Shown here in pieces: positions 39,884 to 48,562 of a DNA stretch of 64,000 nt (position 1 is its first letter; the number at the start of each line of letters is the position of its first letter). This stretch comes from Lodderomyces elongisporus (Eukaryota; Ascomycota; Pichiomycetes; Serinales; Debaryomycetaceae). Location of the stretch: positions 124,001 to 188,000 of the forward strand of contig NC_083675.1 of NCBI RefSeq assembly GCF_030384665.1. The letters run 5' to 3'. The position numbers were made by a program, and so were the translations under genes. The notes under the pieces were generated by a model. It made no database searches. It was given only the letters and a program-made list of their open reading frames with translations, and was not told where the DNA came from.

Positions 39884-42800
39884 GTCCAAGGCAGCACAAG
39901 TTATGGAGGTAGAGGTTATTCCTAAGAGTACAGTCACTAGTAACTCTAGAGAAAATACCCACCACGAACGATTACCGACAGAAGTGATGCAATCTAATTC
40001 TCATATAATGTCTGATTCAATAGATGAAGTGATTAAACCCGGACCCATCATGATTGATGACGTCCCGGTTTACTTGGTGCACGCAGCCAATGCTCAATCT
40101 GCTAAGAAGGTAGTGAAGGATTGGACTGCGAAGAAAGCCCATCTCCCTAGCTCGCGAAAAGATGCTCACAATAAGTTGAAGGCTGATAAGGTGAAACAGC
40201 AACTCAATGCAGCAGTTAGACAACGGCAGGAGATGGAGAGAGTGGAGCGTGAAAGCGCACCTAGCCCTGTAACAGAGCAATCTATGCAGGAGTCCCGACG
40301 GGAATTAGACACTGAGTCCCCGCCGATCGGAGAGCAGTCTCCACCCTATGACTCACATTTACCATTCCTGGAACTCCAGTTTCCAGATGAAAACATAGAC
40401 GTAGACCCAGACTACGAGTATGAAGAACCTAGCTCGGCTGGTATTCGGTTCGAACCCTCCGCACTGACAATGGATAGGGAATTAGAAAACCTAGCCATGG
40501 AGGACACCGTAGATCCTGATGAAGAGTTAAAGTTATTCCTATCCGAAGGAAAAGGAATTGAACAGACTTCTACGCCACAGGAGAATGGAAACATGATGAG
40601 TCACCCTCAAGAAGAAGTGCCTAAGGTGAAATCTGACGTTGTTGTTAATGAACCACTTAATGAGGAACAGGCAAATGCTACCGCTGATGATGGAGTTGAC
40701 TCCCCAGTGGCTGACGATTCAATTAAACTCTTTAGTGTCGAAGACATCTTGAGAGAGAATCAGCTAGATGAGCTTGCCAAATTAAGTGCAACGTCCGACC
40801 AACCACACCACCTTGCTGACGATTCCACTGATCCACAGCGGAAAAGTCAGCGCCGAGTACGTACTAGTAAATTGACCATACTAGACAAACAGGCTGCATT
40901 CAAAGATGCCATGAAACATAACTTCTTCGTGTTTATGGATCTTTCGAAGTATTTGGGAATGCACGATGATGCTCGAGCCATGATGAGAGAAAGTACTAAA
41001 GCTATGTTGGTTGACAGAGATGTTTTGCAGAAAGCCCTTAAGGATGGTATTGCCAAGTTCAAGAAGAAACCAGTTGTTACTGAAGTAAATCTGACGACCA
41101 CTTCGACAGGCTACCACCAACCAGGGGTCACTCAAGAACTACTCTGTTTCCCCGCATCCATACATGGCCGTAGGATAGAAATGAAATACGACACCGCGGC
41201 CCAGTTGAGTTTGATCAACCCGCAAACACTAAAAGGGTTACCAATTAAGCCTTTTCCCTTGAGCCAGCCAGTATTTGTTCAAGGTGTTAATAATGACACC
41301 AAAGCAATTACTCAGGGAGTGTTTTTAGATGTTACTGTCCATTTCATCTCCTTACCTGCAATCCTCTATTTGCACGAGCAAATTCCTGTTGGTCAGGTAC
41401 TACTCGGGTTGCCATTCCAAGATGCGCACAAACTCTCCATTGGGTTTACTGATGATGGTGATAAACGAGAGTTACGTTTCCGCGCGAATGGCAACATTCA
41501 TAAATTCCCTATTCGTTACGATGGGGATTCTAACTACCACATCGATTCATTTCCAACTGTCCAAGTGAGTCAAACCGTCGTCATTCCTCCCCTTTCAGAG
41601 ATGCTTCGACCTGCATTTACCGGGTCTAGGGCGAGCGAAGATGATATTCGGTATTTCGTGGACCAATGTGCTGAGGTGTCTGATGTCTTCTACATTAAAG
41701 GTGGAGACCCTGGCAGACTTAAGCCTGAAATACACCCTCCCGTTCGTATCAACTTGCGAGATCCGAATGTTCACTGGCGGATGAAATCGATCCCATTAGG
41801 ATCTAAACGTACCGCTGCAGTAGAGATTCTCCAAGAAATGATACGACAGGGGCAATTGGTCTATAGTGATGCGACTTATCGGAACCCATGGTTTCTCATA
41901 AGTAAGAAGGATGGAAGGCATCGATTGTTGATTGACCTTCGGGAACTCAACAAAAATGTGGAGTTGGAAGGGGGTCACCCACTCTCCGTGGATGATCTCA
42001 CTACAGAGATTAGTGGTTGTTGGTTTATAAGTACTATTGATGTGCAGAATGCGTATTTTCAAATACCATTGGATGCTGCTACTAGCGATGTTACCAGTTT
42101 TAACAGCCCGTTAGGTTTGTTGAAGTATGCTGTCCTTCCTCAAGGATATATCAATTCAGTAAGTGAGTTTAGTTCTATCTTACAAAAGATTTTGAGCCCA
42201 GTTGCGAAGGATGTGATGTGTTTTATTGACGACATTGCCATCGTGGGTCCCAAAGTAGATGAACTTACCGACTCACTGGTTCGAGAACACCTAGATAAGA
42301 TTGTCGAAGTGTTCCGTCTTCTAACCAATGCTGGCTTGAAGATTAACCCTGCGAAGTTAAAGATCGCTGTACCTGAATGTGATTTTCTTGGATACCATAT
42401 TTCACCTGCAGGGAAAACGTTAATTAGGGGTCAAGTGGATGCATTATTGAATTACCCACTCCCTAACACGGTCAAACAGCTAGAAAGTTTGCTTGGCTTG
42501 GTCAATTATTACCGACAGTTGATTGTAGGGCATGCTGAGTTGACTGCTCCCCTCTACAACTTAGTCAATCAAGCAAGGAAGGAACCCAAGCATCAGATTC
42601 ATTGGGATCCTACAACTAAGCGGTTTTTCCACCAAATCATCACAGTACTAACCAACCAACCGATTCTCCAACCCCTTAATTTTAAGGACCTCATTACTGT
42701 CCACACTGATGCTTCGACAGACTCTTGGGGTGGTGTGTTGCAAAACACCAATGCGGCTGGAGAATCGAAACTAGTCCTGTGCTATTCTGGAAAGTTCCAT

Positions 42801-44435
42801 GGTTCTGAAAAGAACTATACTATTTACGAAAAGGAACTTTTCAGTATTTATAAGACGTTTGATGCAATCCATCCACTCTTGTTTGGATTTACTGGGGTCA
42901 TTCATTTGTACTGTGACAACAAAGCTCTTGTCCTTGTGATGAATAAACCACTCGATAATTCACACTTTGTAAATCGGGTTTACAAATGGTTGAACTTCAT
43001 CAGGACCTTCAACTATCAGATCCATCACATTGATGGACTGAAAAACATCATTGCCGATGCTCTTAGCCGATGCCACACGTCTACTCCGCAGACTGATCAT
43101 TATGAGGTCAGAGAAGCTATTGCCGAGTTTAGGGCGAAGTTGGATCCTAAAGTACTAGCAGAAGTTAATGTTGTTACCATTGAAGCTGAGCCTAATAACA
43201 GTTATAAGAAGATCCCACTTCAAGCGCTTAGAAAGTACCTTGAGGCACGTACCATTCCCGTTTCGCACAACGCACCTGCTGACGCCAGACGTTTCATCAA
43301 CCGCGCACTAGAGTTCTATTTACATGATGGAATCCTTTACAAGTTAGGTCGGACCGGTTCATACACTCGACGCGTCGTTTATGAGAACAATCAGGTTGAA
43401 CACATATTCAATCTTGCTCATAGAGATCGTGGTCACCCAGGAGTTGAGACTACGTTCAATCTAATAAATACTGGATTCTACATTCCGAACCTCTATCGCA
43501 GACTTGCCGACTATATCAAACGGTGTGTTTATTGTCAAAAGGACCAACCTGCAACTAGGCAGCGGGATCCATTGTACTTGAACTACCCGGCTGGTATGTT
43601 TCATACAATCGTCTGTGACTGCGTTAAGCTCCGTGACGCTACTGTTGTCGTTGCACGTGACGAATTTCTGGGATGGCCCGAAGCTCAGGTTTTACCAAAG
43701 GTTACTGCAGAGGCAGTAGCCGACTTTATTTATTCAAACTTTATTGCTCGTGTAGGAACCTTTAGTGTTTTGAAAACCGACAATGGTCGTGAATTTCACA
43801 ATGAGGTCCTCCAGCAATTGCTCTCAAATTATGGCATTTCTCCATCTTATTCTGTACCGTACCATCCGCAGGGGAATGGGATGATCGAAGCGTCGCACAA
43901 ACGACTTATCAGATTCATCAAACTGGTTCCAGAGAATAAGAATTTGAGCAAAGTTTTGAATGCTGCATTGTGGGTGGATCGTACTACGGTTCGTAAACGT
44001 ACGGGATTCACACCACAATACTTGGTTTTTGGATTTGAAGGTAATAATCTGCTCCAATCATTGATGCAAACACCATCTGATATACAACAATACACGGAGG
44101 ACGAACTATTCAAGTTCCGCGTTGGTCAGTTTTATTTCCGTAAACAACAGGAAGACTCTGCTAAGGAAACTCAACGCCGCGATCGGGATCATCAGAAGGA
44201 AGTTTTTGACAAACGTTATGACACTAATGTACCGATCAAGAAAGGAGACTTAGTCTTAGTTTACGATGCTGCTACCAACAAGATGGGCTTGAATTGGTCG
44301 GGTCCTTTCGTTGTCCGGAAGGTGCTGTCGAGGATTTACTATCTTAGTAACCTCCAAGGCATTCCCATGAAACGTCAGTATACTAGGGAGATGTTGAAAC
44401 CGTTTGTTGCCGCTCCGCTTAGTACTACAAAATGA
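39852..44435 (+). CDS. Retrotransposon Pol (protease, reverse transcriptase, RNase H, integrase)
   Basis: Open for 1527 codons from an ATG at 39852, but expected to be made as a Gag-Pol fusion by +1 frameshift. Residue numbers count from that ATG. An acidic, Pro/Ser-rich extension with basic coiled-coil segments covers about 1-430. The aspartic protease carries DTAA at 447-450 (usual: DTG or DSG plus Ala). RT has LLIDLRELN, LPQGY and the active-site FIDD (791-794). RNase H begins TDAS (D953) and ends ADALSR. The integrase zinc finger is H1190-x4-H1195-x29-C1225-x2-C1228. The catalytic core is D1256, D1310 and E1346 with 35 residues between the last two. A GPF module is at 1484-1486. No chromodomain follows. 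CTG codons at 1063 and 1273 sit where serine is usual. Confidence 0.95.
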   Translation: MRGIARPQQSKSKAAQVMEVEVIPKSTVTSNSRENTHHERLPTEVMQSNSHIMSDSIDEVIKPGPIMIDDVPVYLVHAANAQSAKKVVKDWTAKKAHLPSSRKDAHNKLKADKVKQQLNAAVRQRQEMERVERESAPSPVTEQSMQESRRELDTESPPIGEQSPPYDSHLPFLELQFPDENIDVDPDYEYEEPSSAGIRFEPSALTMDRELENLAMEDTVDPDEELKLFLSEGKGIEQTSTPQENGNMMSHPQEEVPKVKSDVVVNEPLNEEQANATADDGVDSPVADDSIKLFSVEDILRENQLDELAKLSATSDQPHHLADDSTDPQRKSQRRVRTSKLTILDKQAAFKDAMKHNFFVFMDLSKYLGMHDDARAMMRESTKAMLVDRDVLQKALKDGIAKFKKKPVVTEVNLTTTSTGYHQPGVTQELLCFPASIHGRRIEMKYDTAAQLSLINPQTLKGLPIKPFPLSQPVFVQGVNNDTKAITQGVFLDVTVHFISLPAILYLHEQIPVGQVLLGLPFQDAHKLSIGFTDDGDKRELRFRANGNIHKFPIRYDGDSNYHIDSFPTVQVSQTVVIPPLSEMLRPAFTGSRASEDDIRYFVDQCAEVSDVFYIKGGDPGRLKPEIHPPVRINLRDPNVHWRMKSIPLGSKRTAAVEILQEMIRQGQLVYSDATYRNPWFLISKKDGRHRLLIDLRELNKNVELEGGHPLSVDDLTTEISGCWFISTIDVQNAYFQIPLDAATSDVTSFNSPLGLLKYAVLPQGYINSVSEFSSILQKILSPVAKDVMCFIDDIAIVGPKVDELTDSLVREHLDKIVEVFRLLTNAGLKINPAKLKIAVPECDFLGYHISPAGKTLIRGQVDALLNYPLPNTVKQLESLLGLVNYYRQLIVGHAELTAPLYNLVNQARKEPKHQIHWDPTTKRFFHQIITVLTNQPILQPLNFKDLITVHTDASTDSWGGVLQNTNAAGESKLVLCYSGKFHGSEKNYTIYEKELFSIYKTFDAIHPLLFGFTGVIHLYCDNKALVLVMNKPLDNSHFVNRVYKWLNFIRTFNYQIHHIDGLKNIIADALSRCHTSTPQTDHYEVREAIAEFRAKLDPKVLAEVNVVTIEAEPNNSYKKIPLQALRKYLEARTIPVSHNAPADARRFINRALEFYLHDGILYKLGRTGSYTRRVVYENNQVEHIFNLAHRDRGHPGVETTFNLINTGFYIPNLYRRLADYIKRCVYCQKDQPATRQRDPLYLNYPAGMFHTIVCDCVKLRDATVVVARDEFLGWPEAQVLPKVTAEAVADFIYSNFIARVGTFSVLKTDNGREFHNEVLQQLLSNYGISPSYSVPYHPQGNGMIEASHKRLIRFIKLVPENKNLSKVLNAALWVDRTTVRKRTGFTPQYLVFGFEGNNLLQSLMQTPSDIQQYTEDELFKFRVGQFYFRKQQEDSAKETQRRDRDHQKEVFDKRYDTNVPIKKGDLVLVYDAATNKMGLNWSGPFVVRKVLSRIYYLSNLQGIPMKRQYTREMLKPFVAAPLSTTK
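39854..39860 (+). other. Probable +1 ribosomal frameshift site (GCG-AGG-C)
   Basis: In the gag frame the heptamer reads GCG AGG C. The pol frame opens only after a stop at 39843-39845 and the gag frame closes at 39881, so the shift must occur in this short window. Ty3 uses GCG-AGU-U and Ty1 uses CUU-AGG-C. This site has the Ty3 P-site codon and the Ty1 A-site codon plus following base. Confidence 0.8.
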
Positions 44436-44448
44436 TTTTCTACTTTGC

Positions 44449-44459
44449 AGGGGGGGAGG
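44449..44459 (+). other. Second polypurine tract-like sequence
   Basis: AGGGGGGGAGG just after the pol stop repeats the core of the real polypurine tract at 44559-44569, 110 bp away. It could be a duplicated or auxiliary plus-strand primer site. Confidence 0.6.
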
Positions 44460-44557
44460 CCACAACGGTTATCATCAATTTGTACAGTTATTTTACCTCA
44501 AATCAATTTTTTCCGAAATGCAATGAAAATAAGGCCGTATCGCTCATTCAGACTCTG

Positions 44558-44570
44558 AAGGGGGGGAGGA
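44558..44570 (+). other. Polypurine tract
   Basis: AAGGGGGGGAGGA directly abuts the first base of the 3' LTR, the position required to prime plus-strand DNA synthesis. Confidence 0.9.
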
Positions 44571-45024
44571 TGTCACAGTGCGACACACATTGGACGCTCT
44601 GTGCCCTCGTTTCCGCTAAGTGAATATTTGGAGAATATTGCACGACATAGGAAACTTGAAACTTCAAACAAGATGAGTTTATATAAATAGGAACGAGAAG
44701 TGGTAAAATTAACTTATCACTATTATATAGAAATATCGGTAAAATATAGATTTTATACGGTCAACTACATTGAACACAAATCACTAGGTGAACGTGCAGA
44801 GTGTATACTCTCACGATTCTCCTTACTAGTGACTTTGTATGAGACAATTTACTCTCTTAACTTATGAGCATTGAGACCTTTATAGGTGCGATCATTGACA
44901 ATTACACTTAGTTGGAATATAGCCTATCAAGTCACGAACTCAAACCGCTGGTATCGGTGAGCTACCAGCTCAAACCGATGCTCAGCAGTCGTACACTTGT
45001 TACTTGTGACAGTGCTATGCGACA
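44571..45024 (+). repeat. 3' long terminal repeat
   Basis: 454 bp; base-by-base reading shows no difference from the 5' LTR. It ends GCTATGCGACA and is followed by the CATGT duplication. Confidence 0.97.
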
Positions 45025-45029
45025 CATGT
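45025..45029 (+). repeat. Target-site duplication, right copy (CATGT)
   Basis: Same five bases as 36366-36370, directly after the 3' LTR. Confidence 0.93.
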
Positions 45030-46846
45030 GAACAGAATGTTAACTTACAAAGATGCTTTTCCTATACAAAAAAGACTTGCTAATAGCTTAGAATTTTCTT
45101 AAGAAATTAGCCTCACTGAAACCAAGGACACAACCATACATTATCACCCACCAATCACATATCTCAAGAAACTGATTATACCTTCCTAATTTTTTTTTAT
45201 GTATATATTTTTTTTTAATTCTTTTTTTTTTTGCTATTTAATTCGATGATTAGTTTGTGTTTGGTTAGTTTGCCGCTAGGAAGAGAGAAAAAGTACCAAG
45301 CCAAAGCCAAAGCCAAACTAAACTAAACCAAGTCACACACGTCACACACACGTCACATCTCTACTTCTTTTATTTTCGGGTCGTTGCGCTAGCCTATCCG
45401 CTACGCCCTCGGCCCTCCTCCCCGGAACTACCTCTTCTTCCCCCCCCCCCCCCCCAAAGAGTATTGTTAGCGCACATTAACTTCCGAACAAAAGTAATAC
45501 AAAAGTAATACAAAAGTAAAGAGCATCACTCGTTCCAAGAAAAAAAAGAACAGAAACAGAAACAGAAACACTTCAAATTTAATTTCTATTTTTTTTTGTC
45601 TCTTTAAATAGTTTAGTACTTGATGCATAGCAACTGTTTTGTGTCATATATGTCTATTGTGTCTCTCTTCAGTTTGCCGTTTAAGATTTTGTATGCCTTG
45701 CCCTGTCCCTTCCCTTTTCCCCCTCCTCTTCTCTCTTCTCTCTTCTCTCTTTATATATAACCAAATAGAATAAAATAATATAATAAAACAAAGAGCAATA
45801 AAGAGCACACAATATGCAAATGCAAATGACTATACAACCCACGGCGTTTTCACGTTTTCATAAACAACACACATACTGCAACACCAATTTCAACTTTAAC
45901 TTCAACTTCAACTCCTCCATCTCTCTTTAACCAACACATCTAGTTGCTACACTCTTTTTCTTTTTTTAGTCACCACAAGAAGGAACATGCTCTGTACCCC
46001 AGACACTTCCCCACACACAACAGATCCTCCTTAATGGTACATATGCTTAAAATGAAATAGAACAAAGCAAAACAAAGCAAAGCAAAGCATGTAGTGGACT
46101 GACACCCAATCTTCCCCTTCCCCTCCCCCTCCCCCCGCTTCCAACAAAAGACAATACATCACTTTTATTGTTAATTATATTTGCGTACTAACACCACCCG
46201 CCAAGTATATAGAAACCAAATCAATTGACCCTGTATAACTAAATCATTTTTTTTATTTTTCTTTCTTTTTTTTCTATTTTAGCGGGGCTAGTTGTAAAAT
46301 TATAAAGGAGATAATGAAGCAGAAACAAAAAGCAACAAAAAAATTGGGGTAAATAGAAAAACGGAAGAGGTCACTAGAGTTGAAGATATGAAATGTAGAA
46401 TAGCAGAAGCGAAAAAGGGTAGAGACAAAAAAGGTACCATCGTAAATGTAAATAGGTAAAACTAGAAATGGAAAACGTAGGCGAGAATAGAGGAAAAACT
46501 AAACACTTGCCTAACAACAGTTTTTATAATAGAAAGCAAATGGGATCAAAACCCAGTATACAGAAAAAAAGAATTAGAGAAAGATAAGGAGTGATAGATA
46601 AGAAATTGGAAATTTATTACTCTACATCGCGGTTACGGTCCATTCATTCTACACTTTTTTTTTTTTGGTAATTGATTACCCAATCTAATCAACAATTTTA
46701 AATAAAGATTTCATAGATACCAATATCATAACTAGAAAATTTGACGATAATGCAAGTAATTCAATACAATCTGTTATCAGTTGCATAAATCAATCAACTG
46801 GCTTCAATAACTTTACCATCTCGCTAAATACATATCCATTCAATAA
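45030..46846. other. Spacer between retrotransposon and permease 2
   Basis: No gene in 1.8 kb. A run of 16 C lies at 45440-45455 and AGAAAC units at about 45550-45567. TCTCTTC units lie at about 45727-45750. AACTTC repeats lie at about 45891-45912 and AAAGC units at about 46064-46088. Before insertion this joined directly to the permease 1 promoter region. Confidence 0.5.
45440..45455 (+). repeat. Poly-C tract (16)
   Basis: Sixteen consecutive C in the spacer between the LTR element and permease 2. Confidence 0.9.
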
Positions 46847-48562
46847 TCAATCAAAAAGGACAATCAATATCTTTTTCCAAATTGGCGCATTTCTAAACCT
46901 CGCCTTATCGTCTTCTGCTTCCTGAAGCACTAAATCGTAATCCTTAATTACCCTATCTTGGTTGACATCAATCTCATCAATAGGTTTCCACATTTTCCAA
47001 TTCCTAGTCCAAAGTTTATGCGCACAATAAACAAAGATAAATACAGGTGCTCCAAGATAATTCTCAAAAAATGAATTGGCATCTGGCTTATCACTGGGGA
47101 ACAAACTAGTCCAGAATTGGGCAATAAGAATAAGAAAGTTGATTATGGCACCAATATAGGAACCCCAAACACCAGTAGTGGAAACATACTCCAAGGAACT
47201 GAGTGGAATATTGTTAAACTTTAATGCTTGTCTAAATCTAATATGACAAATGCAAATAAACATCCAACAAAGAACAAATGAAATACCGGAGATGGATAAT
47301 AGCCATGTAAACACTACATCCTCCTTGTCATAAGCAGCAATATAGGCAAAAAACGACGAAATAACCGTCACCAACCATGCAGTTAATGGTCTACCTTCCT
47401 TATCCACATACAACAACCACTTGGGTCCCAAACCTTGTTCTGACATTGATTGAATCAAACGCGATGAACTATACATGGCAGCTGTAGCCACCGATGTAAC
47501 CGAAATTAAGATAACGGCATTGATAATGTGTGGAATAACTTTGACACCATGTATTGCTGCTGCCAATACATAAGGTGAAGCGTGCGATGGAGACTCACCT
47601 CCAAGTAACCTATCTGAATTGTATGGCACCAAGAGTCCCACTATGGTTAAAGAGCCAAGAAACAATACAATAACTTTCCAATAAACAAACTTGGTTGCTG
47701 ACCTCAACGCCAACTTGGGATGCTTAGTCTCAGCTGCAGAAACACTGATAAACTCAGAGCCACCTAATGAAAAAGAACTAGTAACAAACACTGAGGCCAA
47801 CCCTTTAAATGTCGTAAATGCACCGGGCTCATGGAAATACTTTGCACCAATATAGCCTTGGGATCCAGCACCAGCATTGATACAGATACCAAAAATAACA
47901 AATCCACAAAGCATCATTACTTTGATCGAGTTCATTGTTGATTCGGCAACCGAGTACACTTTTGCATTGAAAATATTGATCAATACAACAAACAACAAGA
48001 TTATAGTTACCCATACACATGGGTTAATGGTTGTTGTCCAGTATTTGATTGTCATTGAAGCAACAACCAACTCCAAACTTATAATACACACCCATTGAAT
48101 AGCGTATTGCCAGCCCAATGCAAAACCCAAACTCTCATCAATAAACTTGGAGTAATAAGATTGGAACCCACCGGGCAAGCCTGGATATGTTATACTCAAT
48201 TCAGCCAAGGAGTTCATCATGGGTACAAGCATTGCTAAACCAGTTATTGCATAGGCAATAAGCATACCTGCAGGTCCTGCAGCACGCAACCTACCGCCAG
48301 CAGCCACGAGCAAACCAGTGCCCAATCCTGTCGAAGTAGCCATCAAACGTAATTCCGTTACCGACATGACTTTTTTACGATCGCCACCTGCAACAGAGGC
48401 GGGTGGTGCACGCTTAAAACCATCACAAAACTTGGCCCATGTTGTAGTTGGTTCTGGAGACCCGGGACTACTTAGTGATTCTGAAGTAATGGAGAAGCGG
48501 GTAGGATCTTTTTTCTCTCTGCTAAAGTCATCGACTACAAACAGAGCAGATTTATCTGACAT
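46847..48562 (-). CDS. Amino-acid permease, GNP1/AGP1-type (paralog 2)
   Basis: 571 residues, YAT-family amino-acid permease with the same motifs as the 33269-35014 gene. These are DGFKRAPP near the N-terminus, ATSTGLGTGLLVAAGGRLR, MTIKYWTTTINPCVWVTI, FKGLASVFVTSSFSLGGSEF, PYNSDRLLGG, HGVKVIPHIINAVILISV and EGRPLTAWLVT. The N-terminal 45 residues differ most between the two copies, and these cytosolic tails usually control trafficking. It ends VLFD with no terminal Cys, so the FWC palmitoylation motif is absent. The gene probably arose by tandem duplication. It has a 4.4-kb gene-free region upstream. Confidence 0.93.
   Translation of the reverse strand: MSDKSALFVVDDFSREKKDPTRFSITSESLSSPGSPEPTTTWAKFCDGFKRAPPASVAGGDRKKVMSVTELRLMATSTGLGTGLLVAAGGRLRAAGPAGMLIAYAITGLAMLVPMMNSLAELSITYPGLPGGFQSYYSKFIDESLGFALGWQYAIQWVCIISLELVVASMTIKYWTTTINPCVWVTIILLFVVLINIFNAKVYSVAESTMNSIKVMMLCGFVIFGICINAGAGSQGYIGAKYFHEPGAFTTFKGLASVFVTSSFSLGGSEFISVSAAETKHPKLALRSATKFVYWKVIVLFLGSLTIVGLLVPYNSDRLLGGESPSHASPYVLAAAIHGVKVIPHIINAVILISVTSVATAAMYSSSRLIQSMSEQGLGPKWLLYVDKEGRPLTAWLVTVISSFFAYIAAYDKEDVVFTWLLSISGISFVLCWMFICICHIRFRQALKFNNIPLSSLEYVSTTGVWGSYIGAIINFLILIAQFWTSLFPSDKPDANSFFENYLGAPVFIFVYCAHKLWTRNWKMWKPIDEIDVNQDRVIKDYDLVLQEAEDDKARFRNAPIWKKILIVLFD

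Larger units (their letters stand above)
36371..45024 (+). mobile_element. Complete Ty3/gypsy-type LTR retrotransposon, 8654 bp
   Basis: Order: 5' LTR, candidate primer-binding site, leader of about 1.3 kb, gag, pol in the +1 frame, polypurine tract, 3' LTR. The domain order protease, RT, RNase H, integrase places it in the Ty3/gypsy (Metaviridae) group. Both frames are uninterrupted. The LTRs are 454 bp each, at a constant 8200-bp offset, and I see no mismatch between them, so insertion is recent. A 5-bp duplication flanks it. It is far larger than Saccharomyces Ty3 (about 5.4 kb); the excess is in the leader, gag and a Pol N-terminal extension. It sits between two permease genes and I find no tRNA gene beside it, so the tRNA-gene targeting of Ty3 does not apply here. 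Confidence 0.97.

Noticed and set aside
40443..40460. CGGTTCGAACCCTCCG resembling a tRNA T-arm/B box
   Set aside because: It lies inside the pol frame; no matching acceptor stem, D arm or anticodon arm is found around it.
44432..44623. Small frame between pol and the 3' LTR
   Set aside because: It starts by overlapping the pol stop and runs over the polypurine tract into the LTR; it has no domain, so an extra env-like gene is not supported.
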